Assembly (NCBI GenBank): GCA_041652575.1
Contig: JBAZHC010000021.1
Span: 1 to 48,559 of the forward strand
DNA length: 48,559 nucleotides
Direction of reading: 5' to 3'
From: Phycisphaerae bacterium
GTDB lineage: Bacteria; Planctomycetota; Phycisphaerae; Sedimentisphaerales; UBA12454
Numbering within the stretch: the first letter of the stretch is position 1; each line of letters opens with the position of its first letter. The notes beneath the pieces are model-generated. The model was given only the letters and a program-made list of their open reading frames with translations, made no database searches and had not been told where the DNA came from. Positions 15,532 to 24,116 of this stretch are shown here, piece after piece. The translations under genes and the position numbers were made by a program.

Positions 15532-18249
15532 ATGCTGTTTTCACACAAAAAGCACATTGTGTCGGTCCGTCCCCAAACAGGCAAACCCATTAATTCCAAA
15601 AGCAAGTTCGGCTGGCTAAAATGGTTGTATCCAATCACCGGATTATTAGCTTTAATATGGTTTCTAATACGAGTGATACCAAAACCTTCGCGGGCTTCGT
15701 ATCCGTGTCAGCGTGCGGCGTTTCCGCTGGCGTCGAGTTTTATAATCTGGCTGCTGGGTCTGGCAGGTTCAGCCGCTGCGTATCATAAGGCGAAACGTTT
15801 ACTTGCGAAGGGGTGCTATATCGCGGCGGCAATTTGTGCCGCTGTCAGCGTCGCTTTTATATGGACGGCGATGAGCAGCACCAAACAGGAGCCGGTTTAC
15901 GCTCACGAGCCAATCGTTTCTAATGTACCGATGGGCGTTGCCCAGGGCATTCATCCCGGCCGAGTCGCGTGGATTCACGACGGCAATGCCGCAAACTGGC
16001 CCTGGGGAGATAACAATACCAGCCAGCCATATTGGCACGACAACAGCAGCACGGACCCGCAGGTTGTCAGTGCGATGCTATCGAAGGCGCTTCGGGCATT
16101 AACAGGCGAAAGTACCGACCAGGATGCGTGGGACGCAATATTCAGATACTTTAACCAGCAAAAGGGCAGGGGCGATGTCGGTTATACGCCGGGCGAAAAA
16201 ATTGGGATAAAAATTAATTTCGTATTGATGAACGATGTCGTTGACAGCGGGGTGAAAACCAGCAGCCTTTACGACCAGATAGATAACGCGCCCCAGCTTG
16301 CGACGGCCCTTCTGAAACAGCTTACCGATATCGCAGGCGTTGCTCCCGGCGATATAAGCATAGGCGACCCTACACAGTGTATGCCTGACTACTGGTATAA
16401 TATGGTTCATTCGAGCTGCCCCGGCGTTGTCTATTTGGAAAAAAGAACTGCTACACAGGCCGGCAGAACACAGGTAGTACCCGATTACAGCGCGCCATTA
16501 TACTGGAGCGACCCTGTCGCTTCGCATTTTTCAGGCGTTACAAATCAGGATTATATTCCGACGCATTTTTCGCAGGCGACTTATTTCATAAACTTTCCGA
16601 TTCTAAAAAGCCACAACAGTTCCGGCATCACGGTCGGCGGTAAAAATCATTTCGGCTCCATGATGAGAAAACCGCCTGACAGCGGGTATTACAATATGCA
16701 CTGGTCGAGACTCGGAGCGACCGAATCGCCGGGAATGGAACATTACAGGGCGGTTGTCGACCTGCTGGGGCATCCGAAACTCGGCGGCAAAACAATGCTG
16801 ACCTTAGTGGACGGCCTTTATTCGGGCCGAAGCTGGGACTCTCATCCGATTCGATGGGATATGGCGCCGTTCAACGGCGACTGGCCAAGCAGTATCTTTT
16901 TATCACAGGACAAGGTCGCAATCGATTCGGTGTGCTTCGACTTTATGGACAATGAATGGAACGCAGCGCCGACCAATATAGATGGATATCCGCAAATGTC
17001 CGGGGCGGACGATTATCTGCACGAGGCGGCACTTATTCCCGACCCGTGTTCCGGAACGAATTATGACCCGAACCATAATGGCGGGCTCACTGAAAGTTTA
17101 GGCGTTCACGAACACTGGAACAACGCAGCCGATAAACAATACAGCAGAAACATCGGTACAGGAAATGGAATCGAACTTGTAACAGCGGCGCCGGGCTGGC
17201 CGGACATCGACGGCAGCGGGCAGATAGATTTTAAAGATTTCGCAATTCTTGCCGATGCATGGCGCAGCACGACAGGCGGAACAGGGTGGGACAGCGATTG
17301 CGATATATCGATACCAAGCGACGGCGTAATCGACGAAAAGGACCTGTATGTCCTGTGCGAAAACTGGCTCGACGATTTCAGTTCGGAACTTGTTATGCCG
17401 GGAGCGATTCTGCAGGAAGTTTACTCCGCAACAGGCATAAACTTCGAGGGGCCGACATGGGACCCTGCCAGCGATAAACTATTTTTCACACGCAGAACGG
17501 GAACGTATCAAATTCTTCGTCTCAATTCTCCCGGTGATGTAACGGTTTGGCTGACTCCATCGCCGGCGACAAACGGAACAATTATGTCGCTGGACGGCCG
17601 ACTGCTTGCCTGCGATGAAAATCCGAAACAAATATCGAGCCGACAGATTATGCCGAGCGGGCCGGGCGATACGCAGATACTTGCAGACACATCGGACGGT
17701 TTTACCAAACCGCCAAACGATTTGTGCCAGTTGGCCAATGGAAATATTTATTTTACCACGCCTATCTGGGATGGAAGCGCTGCGTCCACTCAGGGCGTTT
17801 GGCTGCTTAAACCTGACGGGACCGTAACACGTGTAAACAACACGTTGAATCAGCCGAACGGCATTATTACATCTCTGGATGAAACCAAACTCTATGTCTC
17901 GGCAGGCAGCACGACTGCCAGTTATCAGCAATGGTGGGTTTTCGATATCAATCCCGACGGAACTCTCGGCAGCGGTTCTGTATTTTTCGACCCGACAAAC
18001 CCGCCTGATACGAGTAACGTTCCTGATGGTATGACCATTGATGTGCATGGCAATTTGTATTTTACCGGCCTTGGCGGCGTGTGGATTGTTTCGCCTGCGG
18101 GCCAGCAGCTAAAGTTTATCTCGCTGCCTAACGCACCATTCAATATAGCCTTCGGCGGAACCAAAGGCAGAACGCTGTATATGACCTGTAAGAACAAAGT
18201 TTACAGTTTGGCTATGTGCGTCCGCGGAGGCGAGCAGGACAACTGGTAA
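15532..18249 (+). CDS. Membrane-anchored DUF362-like / dockerin / SMP-30 multidomain protein
   Basis: A 905-residue protein. The N terminus holds three hydrophobic segments (about 25-42, 60-80 and 90-115), so the rest is exported or membrane-tethered. Residues about 140-540 resemble DUF362 proteins (R-V-A-W-I-H-D-G, I-G-I-K-I-N-F, L-K-S-H-N-S-S-G-I-T, K-N-H-F-G). A dockerin-like pair follows (about 555-625: D-I-D-G-S-G-Q-I-D-F-K-D-F-A-I-L-A-D-A-W and D-G-V-I-D-E-K-D-L), with Ca-binding Asp-rich loops. The C-terminal 260 residues are a gluconolactonase/SMP-30 beta-propeller (E-G-P-x-W, L-N-Q-P-N-G-I, V-P-D-G-M-T-I-D). The start is ATG 15532 with GGAGG. The substrate is unknown; sugar-acid lactone hydrolysis is family-based inference. 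Confidence 0.82.
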   Translation: MLFSHKKHIVSVRPQTGKPINSKSKFGWLKWLYPITGLLALIWFLIRVIPKPSRASYPCQRAAFPLASSFIIWLLGLAGSAAAYHKAKRLLAKGCYIAAAICAAVSVAFIWTAMSSTKQEPVYAHEPIVSNVPMGVAQGIHPGRVAWIHDGNAANWPWGDNNTSQPYWHDNSSTDPQVVSAMLSKALRALTGESTDQDAWDAIFRYFNQQKGRGDVGYTPGEKIGIKINFVLMNDVVDSGVKTSSLYDQIDNAPQLATALLKQLTDIAGVAPGDISIGDPTQCMPDYWYNMVHSSCPGVVYLEKRTATQAGRTQVVPDYSAPLYWSDPVASHFSGVTNQDYIPTHFSQATYFINFPILKSHNSSGITVGGKNHFGSMMRKPPDSGYYNMHWSRLGATESPGMEHYRAVVDLLGHPKLGGKTMLTLVDGLYSGRSWDSHPIRWDMAPFNGDWPSSIFLSQDKVAIDSVCFDFMDNEWNAAPTNIDGYPQMSGADDYLHEAALIPDPCSGTNYDPNHNGGLTESLGVHEHWNNAADKQYSRNIGTGNGIELVTAAPGWPDIDGSGQIDFKDFAILADAWRSTTGGTGWDSDCDISIPSDGVIDEKDLYVLCENWLDDFSSELVMPGAILQEVYSATGINFEGPTWDPASDKLFFTRRTGTYQILRLNSPGDVTVWLTPSPATNGTIMSLDGRLLACDENPKQISSRQIMPSGPGDTQILADTSDGFTKPPNDLCQLANGNIYFTTPIWDGSAASTQGVWLLKPDGTVTRVNNTLNQPNGIITSLDETKLYVSAGSTTASYQQWWVFDINPDGTLGSGSVFFDPTNPPDTSNVPDGMTIDVHGNLYFTGLGGVWIVSPAGQQLKFISLPNAPFNIAFGGTKGRTLYMTCKNKVYSLAMCVRGGEQDNW

Positions 18250-18279
18250 AATATAAAAAACGACCTCAGGAAATAAACA

Positions 18280-18308
18280 TTTAATTTCTTCGAGAGTTTT
18301 GATATTAT
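18280..18308 (+). promoter_or_regulatory. Promoter-like motif upstream of the esterase gene
   Basis: TTTAAT (18280-18285), 17 nt, TATTAT (18303-18308). Near copy of 13672-13699, differing by a few bases and one indel. Confidence 0.45.
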
Positions 18309-18354
18309 AGCCGGAGAATAAAAACAACGACGATTTCCGTCAGGAGTGTTTTTT

Positions 18355-19344
18355 ATGATTTCGGCTGAGATGAAAGTTTTTAAAACAGGTCTTTGTCTGC
18401 TTTTAATTATCTCCTGCCTATCCTGTTGCTGCTTTGCGAAACAGACTATCGGCAATGGGGCAGGAAATTTTGTTTTCGATTATAACCTGGCAGGTCAGGT
18501 TAAAAAAATTCCGGTATATTACCACTGTCCCAGCGAACTGACGCCGCTGTCCCAAGTTGTTTTTGTTATGCATGGGGCCGGCCGAAGCGGCAGGGGATAT
18601 CGCGATGAATGGCAAAGATACGCCAATATGTACAACTTTATTGTTTTGTGCCCGGAATTTTCCGAGGCTGAATTCGGCGGCTGGGGGAGATATAACGCAG
18701 GCAATGTCTACGATTACGACCATAAGAGATATACAAAAAAAGCAGAATGGACATTTAATGTTATCGAAGGCTTATTCGATTTCGTTAAACAGGAAAAAGA
18801 ATTAAAGGCGGAAGCTTACTGCATATTCGGACATTCGGCAGGTGCGCAGTTCGTACAAAGAATGGTACTGTTTATGCCGGAGGCGAGATTCTCGCTGGCA
18901 ATCGCCAACGGAGCTGGCGATTATACGGAACCTGTTTTCGATAAAGTATTCAGCGACGGGCTTAGAGGCACCTGTGTTACGGAAGAGTCCCTTAGGAAAT
19001 CATTCGATAAAGAAATGATACTGCTTATGGGCGTCAAAGACCTGATGTCCAAAACGATGCCGAAAGAAGGTCAGTTTCATCAATACGACAGGGTATGGAA
19101 AGCGAGGATTTTTTATCAAACGGTCAAAAACGAATTTCTAAAACGCCAACTGCCATTGAAGTGGCATCTTAGAATGGTTCCGAACGCCGACCATAACAAC
19201 CCGATATACGCGGAAATAGGCAGCAGAATGGCCGCGAGGTCAAAAATATTCTTTAAGAATCCGAGAGCCAAAGACCCGAACAGTACGGCCGATGCCAATG
19301 ATTCCGGGCAGGATGATGGTAATACACCTCCTGAGGCGAAATAA
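18355..19344 (+). CDS. Exported alpha/beta-hydrolase (esterase-like)
   Basis: A 329-residue hydrolase of the poly(3-hydroxybutyrate) depolymerase/esterase class. It has a hydrophobic N-terminal signal region ending in a Cys-rich stretch (I-I-S-C at 18-21 fits a lipobox, so it may be a lipoprotein), an oxyanion-hole H-G-A-G (73-76), the nucleophile elbow G-H-S161-A-G and a late His in N-A-D-H-N. ATG 18355 is preferred over an upstream GTG because CAGGAG lies 8 nt before it. The symporter gene begins 11 bp after its stop, so the two are probably one unit: breakdown of an ester followed by uptake of the released acid is a reasonable inference. Confidence 0.87.
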   Translation: MISAEMKVFKTGLCLLLIISCLSCCCFAKQTIGNGAGNFVFDYNLAGQVKKIPVYYHCPSELTPLSQVVFVMHGAGRSGRGYRDEWQRYANMYNFIVLCPEFSEAEFGGWGRYNAGNVYDYDHKRYTKKAEWTFNVIEGLFDFVKQEKELKAEAYCIFGHSAGAQFVQRMVLFMPEARFSLAIANGAGDYTEPVFDKVFSDGLRGTCVTEESLRKSFDKEMILLMGVKDLMSKTMPKEGQFHQYDRVWKARIFYQTVKNEFLKRQLPLKWHLRMVPNADHNNPIYAEIGSRMAARSKIFFKNPRAKDPNSTADANDSGQDDGNTPPEAK

Positions 19345-19355
19345 GTGATTGAAGC

Positions 19356-20594
19356 ATGGACGCAAAGAAATTTATAAAGAGATGGCGATTTACATTGATA
19401 CTGCTGGCGGCAGTGGCGGGAGGCGCCGGGCTGGGCTATTTTCTCGGGCCGAAAGCCGAGATATTAAAACCATTTGGAGATGTGTTTTTAAATCTGCTTT
19501 TCACGGCTGTTGTGCCGTTAATATTCTTTTCGCTTTCTTCGGCAATCGCTGCTAACACTAATCTCAAACGCCTCGGCCGAATAGCAGGTTTGATGCTGGC
19601 GGTGTTTATAATCACCGGCATAATCTCATCGTGCCTGATGGTTTTTGCGGTGAAAGTTTTTAATCCGGCAAAGGGGTTGACAGTGCAGTTTACCCAGCCG
19701 GCGATGCAGGAAAGCAGCGGCTTTGCGGAAAAAGTAGTCAATACCATTTCTGTAAGCGATTTCTCCGGCCTGCTGAATCGTAGAAACATTCTCGCTCTCA
19801 TAGTTTTTTCAGTGCTGACCGGCCTTGCATCGCAGGCGGCGGGCGAGAAGGGCAAAAGGTTTCGGGAATTCCTCGTAAGCGGTTCTGAAGTGATGGGACA
19901 GCTTATAAAATTGATAATGCTCTATGCTCCGATTGGTCTTGGCGCATATTTTGCATATCTTGTGGGAACATTCGGTTCACAAATCCTTGGTTCATACGCA
20001 CGGGTGGTCGGGCTGTATTATCCATTGGCAATTTTGTATTTCGTATTCGGATTTTCCATCTATGCTTTTATCGGCGGGGGCGGTAAAGGCGTCAGGGATT
20101 TCTGGGCGTATATATGGGGGCCTGCGCTGACGGCGTTCGGAACCGGAAGCAGTCTTGCTGCGCTGCCGGTAAATCTTGAAGCGGCCGAGCGTATTGGTGT
20201 GCCGGAAGATGTGCGCGAAATCGTACTGCCGCTGGGTGCGACGATTCATATGGACGGAACGTGTTTGGCAGCAATTGTGAAAATTGCGGTGCTGTTTTCA
20301 CTTTACGGCCGGGATTTTTCGTCAGTGGAAACTTTGGCCGGTGCCGTCGGGGTCGCGATTCTTTGCGGGGTCGTAATGAGCGGCATACCGGGCGGAGGTT
20401 TTCTCGGCGAGACGCTGATTGTGTCGCTCTACGGATTCGGGCCGGAGGCGCTGCCTATAATCTCAATGATCGGCACTGTCGTTGATTCGCCGGCGACGAT
20501 GATTAACTCGTGCGGCGATACCGCGGCGGCGATGATGGTAAACCGCCTGCTGACAGGCAAAAAGGCCGGTGGGCTTAATAAAACCCCAACATAA
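19356..20594 (+). CDS. Dicarboxylate/amino acid:cation symporter (DAACS family)
   Basis: A 412-residue inner-membrane transporter with eight hydrophobic helices and two re-entrant loops. Family signatures are clear: F-G-T-G-S-S-L-A-A-L-P (the serine-rich HP1 loop), L-P-L-G-A-T-I-H-M-D-G-T (TM7; usually N-M-D-G-T, here H-M-D-G-T) and the HP2-like S-G-I-P-G-G-G-F. The asparagine-to-histidine change in the N-M-D-G motif touches a sodium-site segment and may alter coupling ion or substrate. Substrates in the family are glutamate, aspartate or C4-dicarboxylates. Translation is close-coupled to the esterase gene (11 bp). Confidence 0.9.
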   Translation: MDAKKFIKRWRFTLILLAAVAGGAGLGYFLGPKAEILKPFGDVFLNLLFTAVVPLIFFSLSSAIAANTNLKRLGRIAGLMLAVFIITGIISSCLMVFAVKVFNPAKGLTVQFTQPAMQESSGFAEKVVNTISVSDFSGLLNRRNILALIVFSVLTGLASQAAGEKGKRFREFLVSGSEVMGQLIKLIMLYAPIGLGAYFAYLVGTFGSQILGSYARVVGLYYPLAILYFVFGFSIYAFIGGGGKGVRDFWAYIWGPALTAFGTGSSLAALPVNLEAAERIGVPEDVREIVLPLGATIHMDGTCLAAIVKIAVLFSLYGRDFSSVETLAGAVGVAILCGVVMSGIPGGGFLGETLIVSLYGFGPEALPIISMIGTVVDSPATMINSCGDTAAAMMVNRLLTGKKAGGLNKTPT

Positions 20595-20628
20595 AAGTCG
20601 GCAATTCAGAAACGCGGATTTGTATTAA

Positions 20629-20988
20629 TTAAGGATTCCGCGGTCGGGGAACTGCTCCTTTATTTTGCCACCGGCAGGATGTTCCATTTTGTCTTTGAAG
20701 TATATCGATATGGCCTCCTTCGATTTTGATGGCTTTACCGTTCACCAGAGCATCTGCTATTTTTTTGTTTGCCGAGTCGATTATCCTGCCGAAAGTTTGT
20801 CTTGAAACTGACATTTTCGCGGCGGCGTCAGCTTGGTAAAGCCCTTCGAGATAAGCCAGCCTTATTGCTTCGAGCTCATCCACGGTTAAAACAGTCTGCT
20901 CAAGGCAGGACATTGGCACGCCTCTGGGCTTGAAATAAACTACCGAAGGCATTTGCGCAACAATTCTTTGATTTATCGGTCTTGGCAT
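20629..20988 (-). CDS. UPF0251 (DUF134) DNA-binding protein
   Basis: A 119-residue protein with the family opening M-P-R-P and the segment L-T-V-D-E-L-E-A-I-R-L-A-Y-L-E-G-L, followed by a helix-turn-helix (Q-A-D-A-A-A-K-M-S-V-S-R-Q-T-F-G-R-I-I). It is the last gene of the large minus-strand operon and 12 bp from the NifX-like gene, its normal partner in anaerobes. It probably regulates the operon; the inverted repeats at 30758-30786 are a possible target (inference). Confidence 0.9.
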   Translation of the reverse strand: MPRPINQRIVAQMPSVVYFKPRGVPMSCLEQTVLTVDELEAIRLAYLEGLYQADAAAKMSVSRQTFGRIIDSANKKIADALVNGKAIKIEGGHIDILQRQNGTSCRWQNKGAVPRPRNP

Positions 20989-21000
20989 ATTTGTCCTTTA

Positions 21001-21339
21001 TTAATGGTCGCAGGCGTTTTTACCGGATTCGAGCTTGTCATTCAGGAATAGATCGATAACGGTATCGGCGTCCTGCGGTTCTATTCCTGCTATTACGTTT
21101 ACACCACTCTGATTAAAAAGTTCAACTGCTCTTTGTCCGATTCCACAGGTAATCAGGCAATTTACACCAAGTTCTTTGAGCCATTTAGGCAGAACGCCGG
21201 GTTCGTGCGGAGGCGGAACAACCAATTGTTTGCCGAGAACTGTTTTTGCATCCTTGTCAACATTAGCGATTAGAAAATTTTCACTGTGTCCGAAATGCTG
21301 CGATACTTTGTTTGCGATAAGAGGCATTGCTATTTTCAT
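21001..21339 (-). CDS. NifX/NifB-family dinitrogenase FeMo-cofactor-binding-like protein (ORP-like)
   Basis: A 112-residue protein of the NifX/NafY/NifB C-terminal superfamily, which binds metal-sulfur clusters. The fold-specific landmarks are I-A-M-P at the start, F-G-H-S (the usual F-G-R-A position), and C-G-I-G-Q-R-A with Cys preceding. In Desulfovibrio the homologous orange protein carries a mixed Mo-Cu sulfide cluster, and its locus also encodes Mrp and MinD/ferredoxin ATPases, as here. No true nitrogenase genes are in the window. The C terminus ends C-D-H, possibly a metal ligand. Confidence 0.88.
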   Translation of the reverse strand: MKIAMPLIANKVSQHFGHSENFLIANVDKDAKTVLGKQLVVPPPHEPGVLPKWLKELGVNCLITCGIGQRAVELFNQSGVNVIAGIEPQDADTVIDLFLNDKLESGKNACDH

Positions 21340-21377
21340 TTTAATAACTTCCTTTCTTAAAAGAGTTTTTTATCAGA

Positions 21378-22196
21378 TTATTTCCTGTCAATTTCTAATA
21401 TGGTTTTGATTGCTTCACTAAAAGATGCGGTTGCCTGACTCTGGCTGTATTGCCGGATGTATGGTTCTCCGGAGTCACAGGCATTTACTATTTGCGGGTC
21501 GATTGGTATCCTGCCCAAAAAAGGAACTTTCATTTCAGCTGCCATTGTCTCGCCGCCGCCTGATTTGAAGATGTCTGTTTTCTCTCCGCATTTTGGGCAT
21601 ACAAAACCACTCATATTTTCAATGACACCGATAACAGGCAAATTCAAAGTTCTGCAAAAGGAGATTCCCTTTCTCACATCTGATAAAGCAACCTGCTGCG
21701 GCGTGGTAACAATCACAGCGCCATCGGGTTTTTCAAGAAGCTGTATTACGGATAACGGCTCATCCCCGGTGCCGGGCGGAGAATCGATAATCAGATAATC
21801 CAATTGCCCCCATTCAACATCCTTAAGAAACTGCTTTATTATCTGGTATTTCATAGGCCCGCGCCAGATGACAGGATCATCTTTATTCGCAAGCATAAAT
21901 CCGATAGACATAACACAAAGATTCTCTGAAAGCGGCACTGGCATCAGTGAATTGCCGATTACCGCCAATCTTTTATCTTCAAGTTTAAGAATTTTCGGTA
22001 TGCTCGGTCCATGAATATCTATATCCAGTAATCCGACACTTTTGCCGGCAAGAGATAAAGAAACGGCAAGATTTGCCGCAACGGTACTTTTACCAACGCC
22101 GCCTTTGCCTGACAAAACAAGTATTTTATGTTTAATCCGGCTCATTCGATTATTAATTTGTTCCTGTTCCGGTTCCATCTGATTTTTCTGTGTCAT
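21378..22196 (-). CDS. mrp: Mrp/NBP35-family Fe-S carrier ATPase
   Basis: A 272-residue P-loop ATPase of the Mrp/ApbC type that holds and transfers Fe-S clusters. The deviant Walker A is S-G-K-G-G-V-G-K-S (29-37), followed by D-I-D-I-H-G-P-S-I-P and the family stretch P-P-G-T-G-D-E. A late C-P-K-C pair (after M-S-G-F-V) is the site expected to hold a cluster between subunits. It sits between the NifX-like gene and a MinD/ferredoxin ATPase gene in one operon, a setting that implies building or placing a metal-sulfur centre. Confidence 0.93.
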   Translation of the reverse strand: MTQKNQMEPEQEQINNRMSRIKHKILVLSGKGGVGKSTVAANLAVSLSLAGKSVGLLDIDIHGPSIPKILKLEDKRLAVIGNSLMPVPLSENLCVMSIGFMLANKDDPVIWRGPMKYQIIKQFLKDVEWGQLDYLIIDSPPGTGDEPLSVIQLLEKPDGAVIVTTPQQVALSDVRKGISFCRTLNLPVIGVIENMSGFVCPKCGEKTDIFKSGGGETMAAEMKVPFLGRIPIDPQIVNACDSGEPYIRQYSQSQATASFSEAIKTILEIDRK

Positions 22197-22227
22197 AGTT
22201 ATAATTCCAAAATGTTGATAAATATCT

Positions 22228-23226
22228 TTAGCCGAGTTTGCAAATAATTTCTCGCCACATTGTTTTTATTTTTTCCGCTATATCGCCGCCGGTGTATTCT
22301 ATTAGCGTAGTTTTCATTATCTGCGCTTTTGTAAAAGCTTCATCATAAGGTATTTTGCCGATAACTTTCAACCCTTTTTCATTTGCATCTTTTTCTATTC
22401 TTTCTGTCATCTCTGGATTGATGTCTGCTTTGTTAATACAAACCAGAGTTTTAATTCCAAAGTTTGCTGTAAGCTGTGCGACTCGCTCCAAATCGTGTTT
22501 GCCGGACAATGTCGGCTCAGTTACAACAAGAACCAAATCCGCTCCCGTAATTGATGCGATAACCGGACATCCGATACCGGGAGAGCCGTCGCTAATTAAT
22601 AAATCTTTATTTTGTTCCTGAGCTATTTTTTTTGCTTCCCTGCGAATCAAAGTTACGAGTTTGCCGCTGTTTTCTTCGGCAATTCCCAATTTTGCGTGTA
22701 CCATCGGGCCGAAACGTGTATCAGAAATAAACCATTGGCCGTTAATTACTTCCTTAAAATCAATGGCTTTTACCGGGCAGAACTCAACGCAGACCTTACA
22801 ACCTTGGCAAGCGAGCGGGTCTATGCGGAAGATTGTCGGTCCGGCCAGTCCCATCGATTGCTGCATTTCCCTGATAAGGGCATGGTTTCGGATCGAGCAT
22901 GAACGCCTGCAATGGTCGCAGTTTTCACAATCTTTCAGCCCGGATGAGGCCGATTCATCGGTGCTATCATCCTGCAGTACCGCTCCAAACCGACAATGAG
23001 CCAGACACGCACCACAGCCAATACATTCATTCGTACGAATAGACGCTTTTTTGCCGCCGGAAAAATCAAATTTTTGTTTTATCTTTGGTTCTAAAACAAG
23101 ATGCAGGTCAGCAGCATCGACATCACAATCCGCAATCACGGCATTTTGAGCCAATGATGCAAACGCGGCAGTTATGCTTGTTTTGCCTGTGCCGCCTTTA
23201 CCGCTTATTACGACTAATTCCTTCAT
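22228..23226 (-). CDS. MinD-superfamily ATPase with inserted ferredoxin domain, three Cys4 motifs
   Basis: A 332-residue P-loop ATPase (S-G-K-G-G-T-G-K-T, 8-16) with a ferredoxin insertion. Relatives, such as the neighbouring gene, have two C-x2-C-x2-C-x3-C motifs; this protein shows three: Cys68/71/74/78, Cys100/103/106/110 and Cys140/143/146/150. That adds about 40 residues and predicts a third 4Fe-4S cluster. The ATPase half resumes with L-L-I-S-D-G-S-P-G-I-G-C-P-V and L-V-V-T-E-P-T. Such paired proteins act in ORP-type loci, probably in electron transfer or metal-cluster delivery driven by ATP. Its start overlaps the end of the preceding gene by 29 bp. Confidence 0.92.
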   Translation of the reverse strand: MKELVVISGKGGTGKTSITAAFASLAQNAVIADCDVDAADLHLVLEPKIKQKFDFSGGKKASIRTNECIGCGACLAHCRFGAVLQDDSTDESASSGLKDCENCDHCRRSCSIRNHALIREMQQSMGLAGPTIFRIDPLACQGCKVCVEFCPVKAIDFKEVINGQWFISDTRFGPMVHAKLGIAEENSGKLVTLIRREAKKIAQEQNKDLLISDGSPGIGCPVIASITGADLVLVVTEPTLSGKHDLERVAQLTANFGIKTLVCINKADINPEMTERIEKDANEKGLKVIGKIPYDEAFTKAQIMKTTLIEYTGGDIAEKIKTMWREIICKLG

Positions 23227-24073
23227 AACTTCCTTCGAGCTTTATTATGTCTTCGTATAATTTCAAAAACTTTTGTTTATAATCAGGAATTGCTTCTACG
23301 AGCATCACGCCTCGTGAATAGCTTTCGGCAATTTTTCTGTCATTTGGTATTTGGAGAAGCACATCAATATTTTCCTGCCGGCAGTATTTAACTACTGCAT
23401 CATCTCCGATATCACTTCTGTTTATTGTAACTGCAAATGGTATTTTTAACTGGCGCAGCATATCAAGGGCCAGTATCAAATCATTCAGGCCGAAAGGAGT
23501 CGGTTCGGTAACAAGCAAAACAAAATCACTGTCCTTTACCGCTGCTATGACAGGGCAGGATGTTCCCGGCGGAACATCTATGATGTTAATCACATCTTTT
23601 TGTATTCTTTTTTTAATATGTCTAATCAATGCAGGTGTCTGAATAGCGCCTATATCGAGTCTTCCGTGGCCGAAATATACACCATTTGACTTGCCGAATT
23701 CAGCTATTCCTATTTTACGCTGCTTTTCAGTAATAGCTCCTGCCGGGCAGATTGCCATGCACCCGCCGCACGAATGGCACAGGTTTTCAAAAACAAGAAC
23801 AGAGCCTTTTAAGCTAAGGATTGCGCTGTATTGACAAAGCTGACCGCATTTTCCGCAGCCTATGCATTTGCTTAAATCAACTTCAGGCACTCCTACGGTA
23901 ACATCCTCTGCAATCTCGATAACCGGTTTTAAGAAAATATGTCCGTTGGGTTCTTCCACATCACAGTCAATATATTGAACCTGTTGGCCGGCACTTGATA
24001 GTGACATTGCCAGATTGGTTGATATTGTTGTCTTGCCGGTACCGCCTTTTCCGCTTGCGACTGAAATAATCAT
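23198..24073 (-). CDS. MinD-superfamily ATPase with inserted ferredoxin domain, two Cys4 motifs
   Basis: A 291-residue partner of the following gene. Walker A is S-G-K-G-G-T-G-K-T (7-15). The inserted ferredoxin has Cys70/73/76/80 and Cys99/102/105/109, matching two 4Fe-4S clusters. Then come I-D-V-P-P-G-T-S-C-P-V and L-V-T-E-P-T, the standard ATPase strands. The two proteins are homologous but well diverged and are expected to work as a heterodimer. The 29-bp overlap suggests matched production. Confidence 0.93.
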   Translation of the reverse strand: MIISVASGKGGTGKTTISTNLAMSLSSAGQQVQYIDCDVEEPNGHIFLKPVIEIAEDVTVGVPEVDLSKCIGCGKCGQLCQYSAILSLKGSVLVFENLCHSCGGCMAICPAGAITEKQRKIGIAEFGKSNGVYFGHGRLDIGAIQTPALIRHIKKRIQKDVINIIDVPPGTSCPVIAAVKDSDFVLLVTEPTPFGLNDLILALDMLRQLKIPFAVTINRSDIGDDAVVKYCRQENIDVLLQIPNDRKIAESYSRGVMLVEAIPDYKQKFLKLYEDIIKLEGSYEGISRNKR

Positions 24074-24116
24074 AGGTTTTAAATAAGCCCCTTTCCGGCT
24101 ATAAGAACATCATTTC

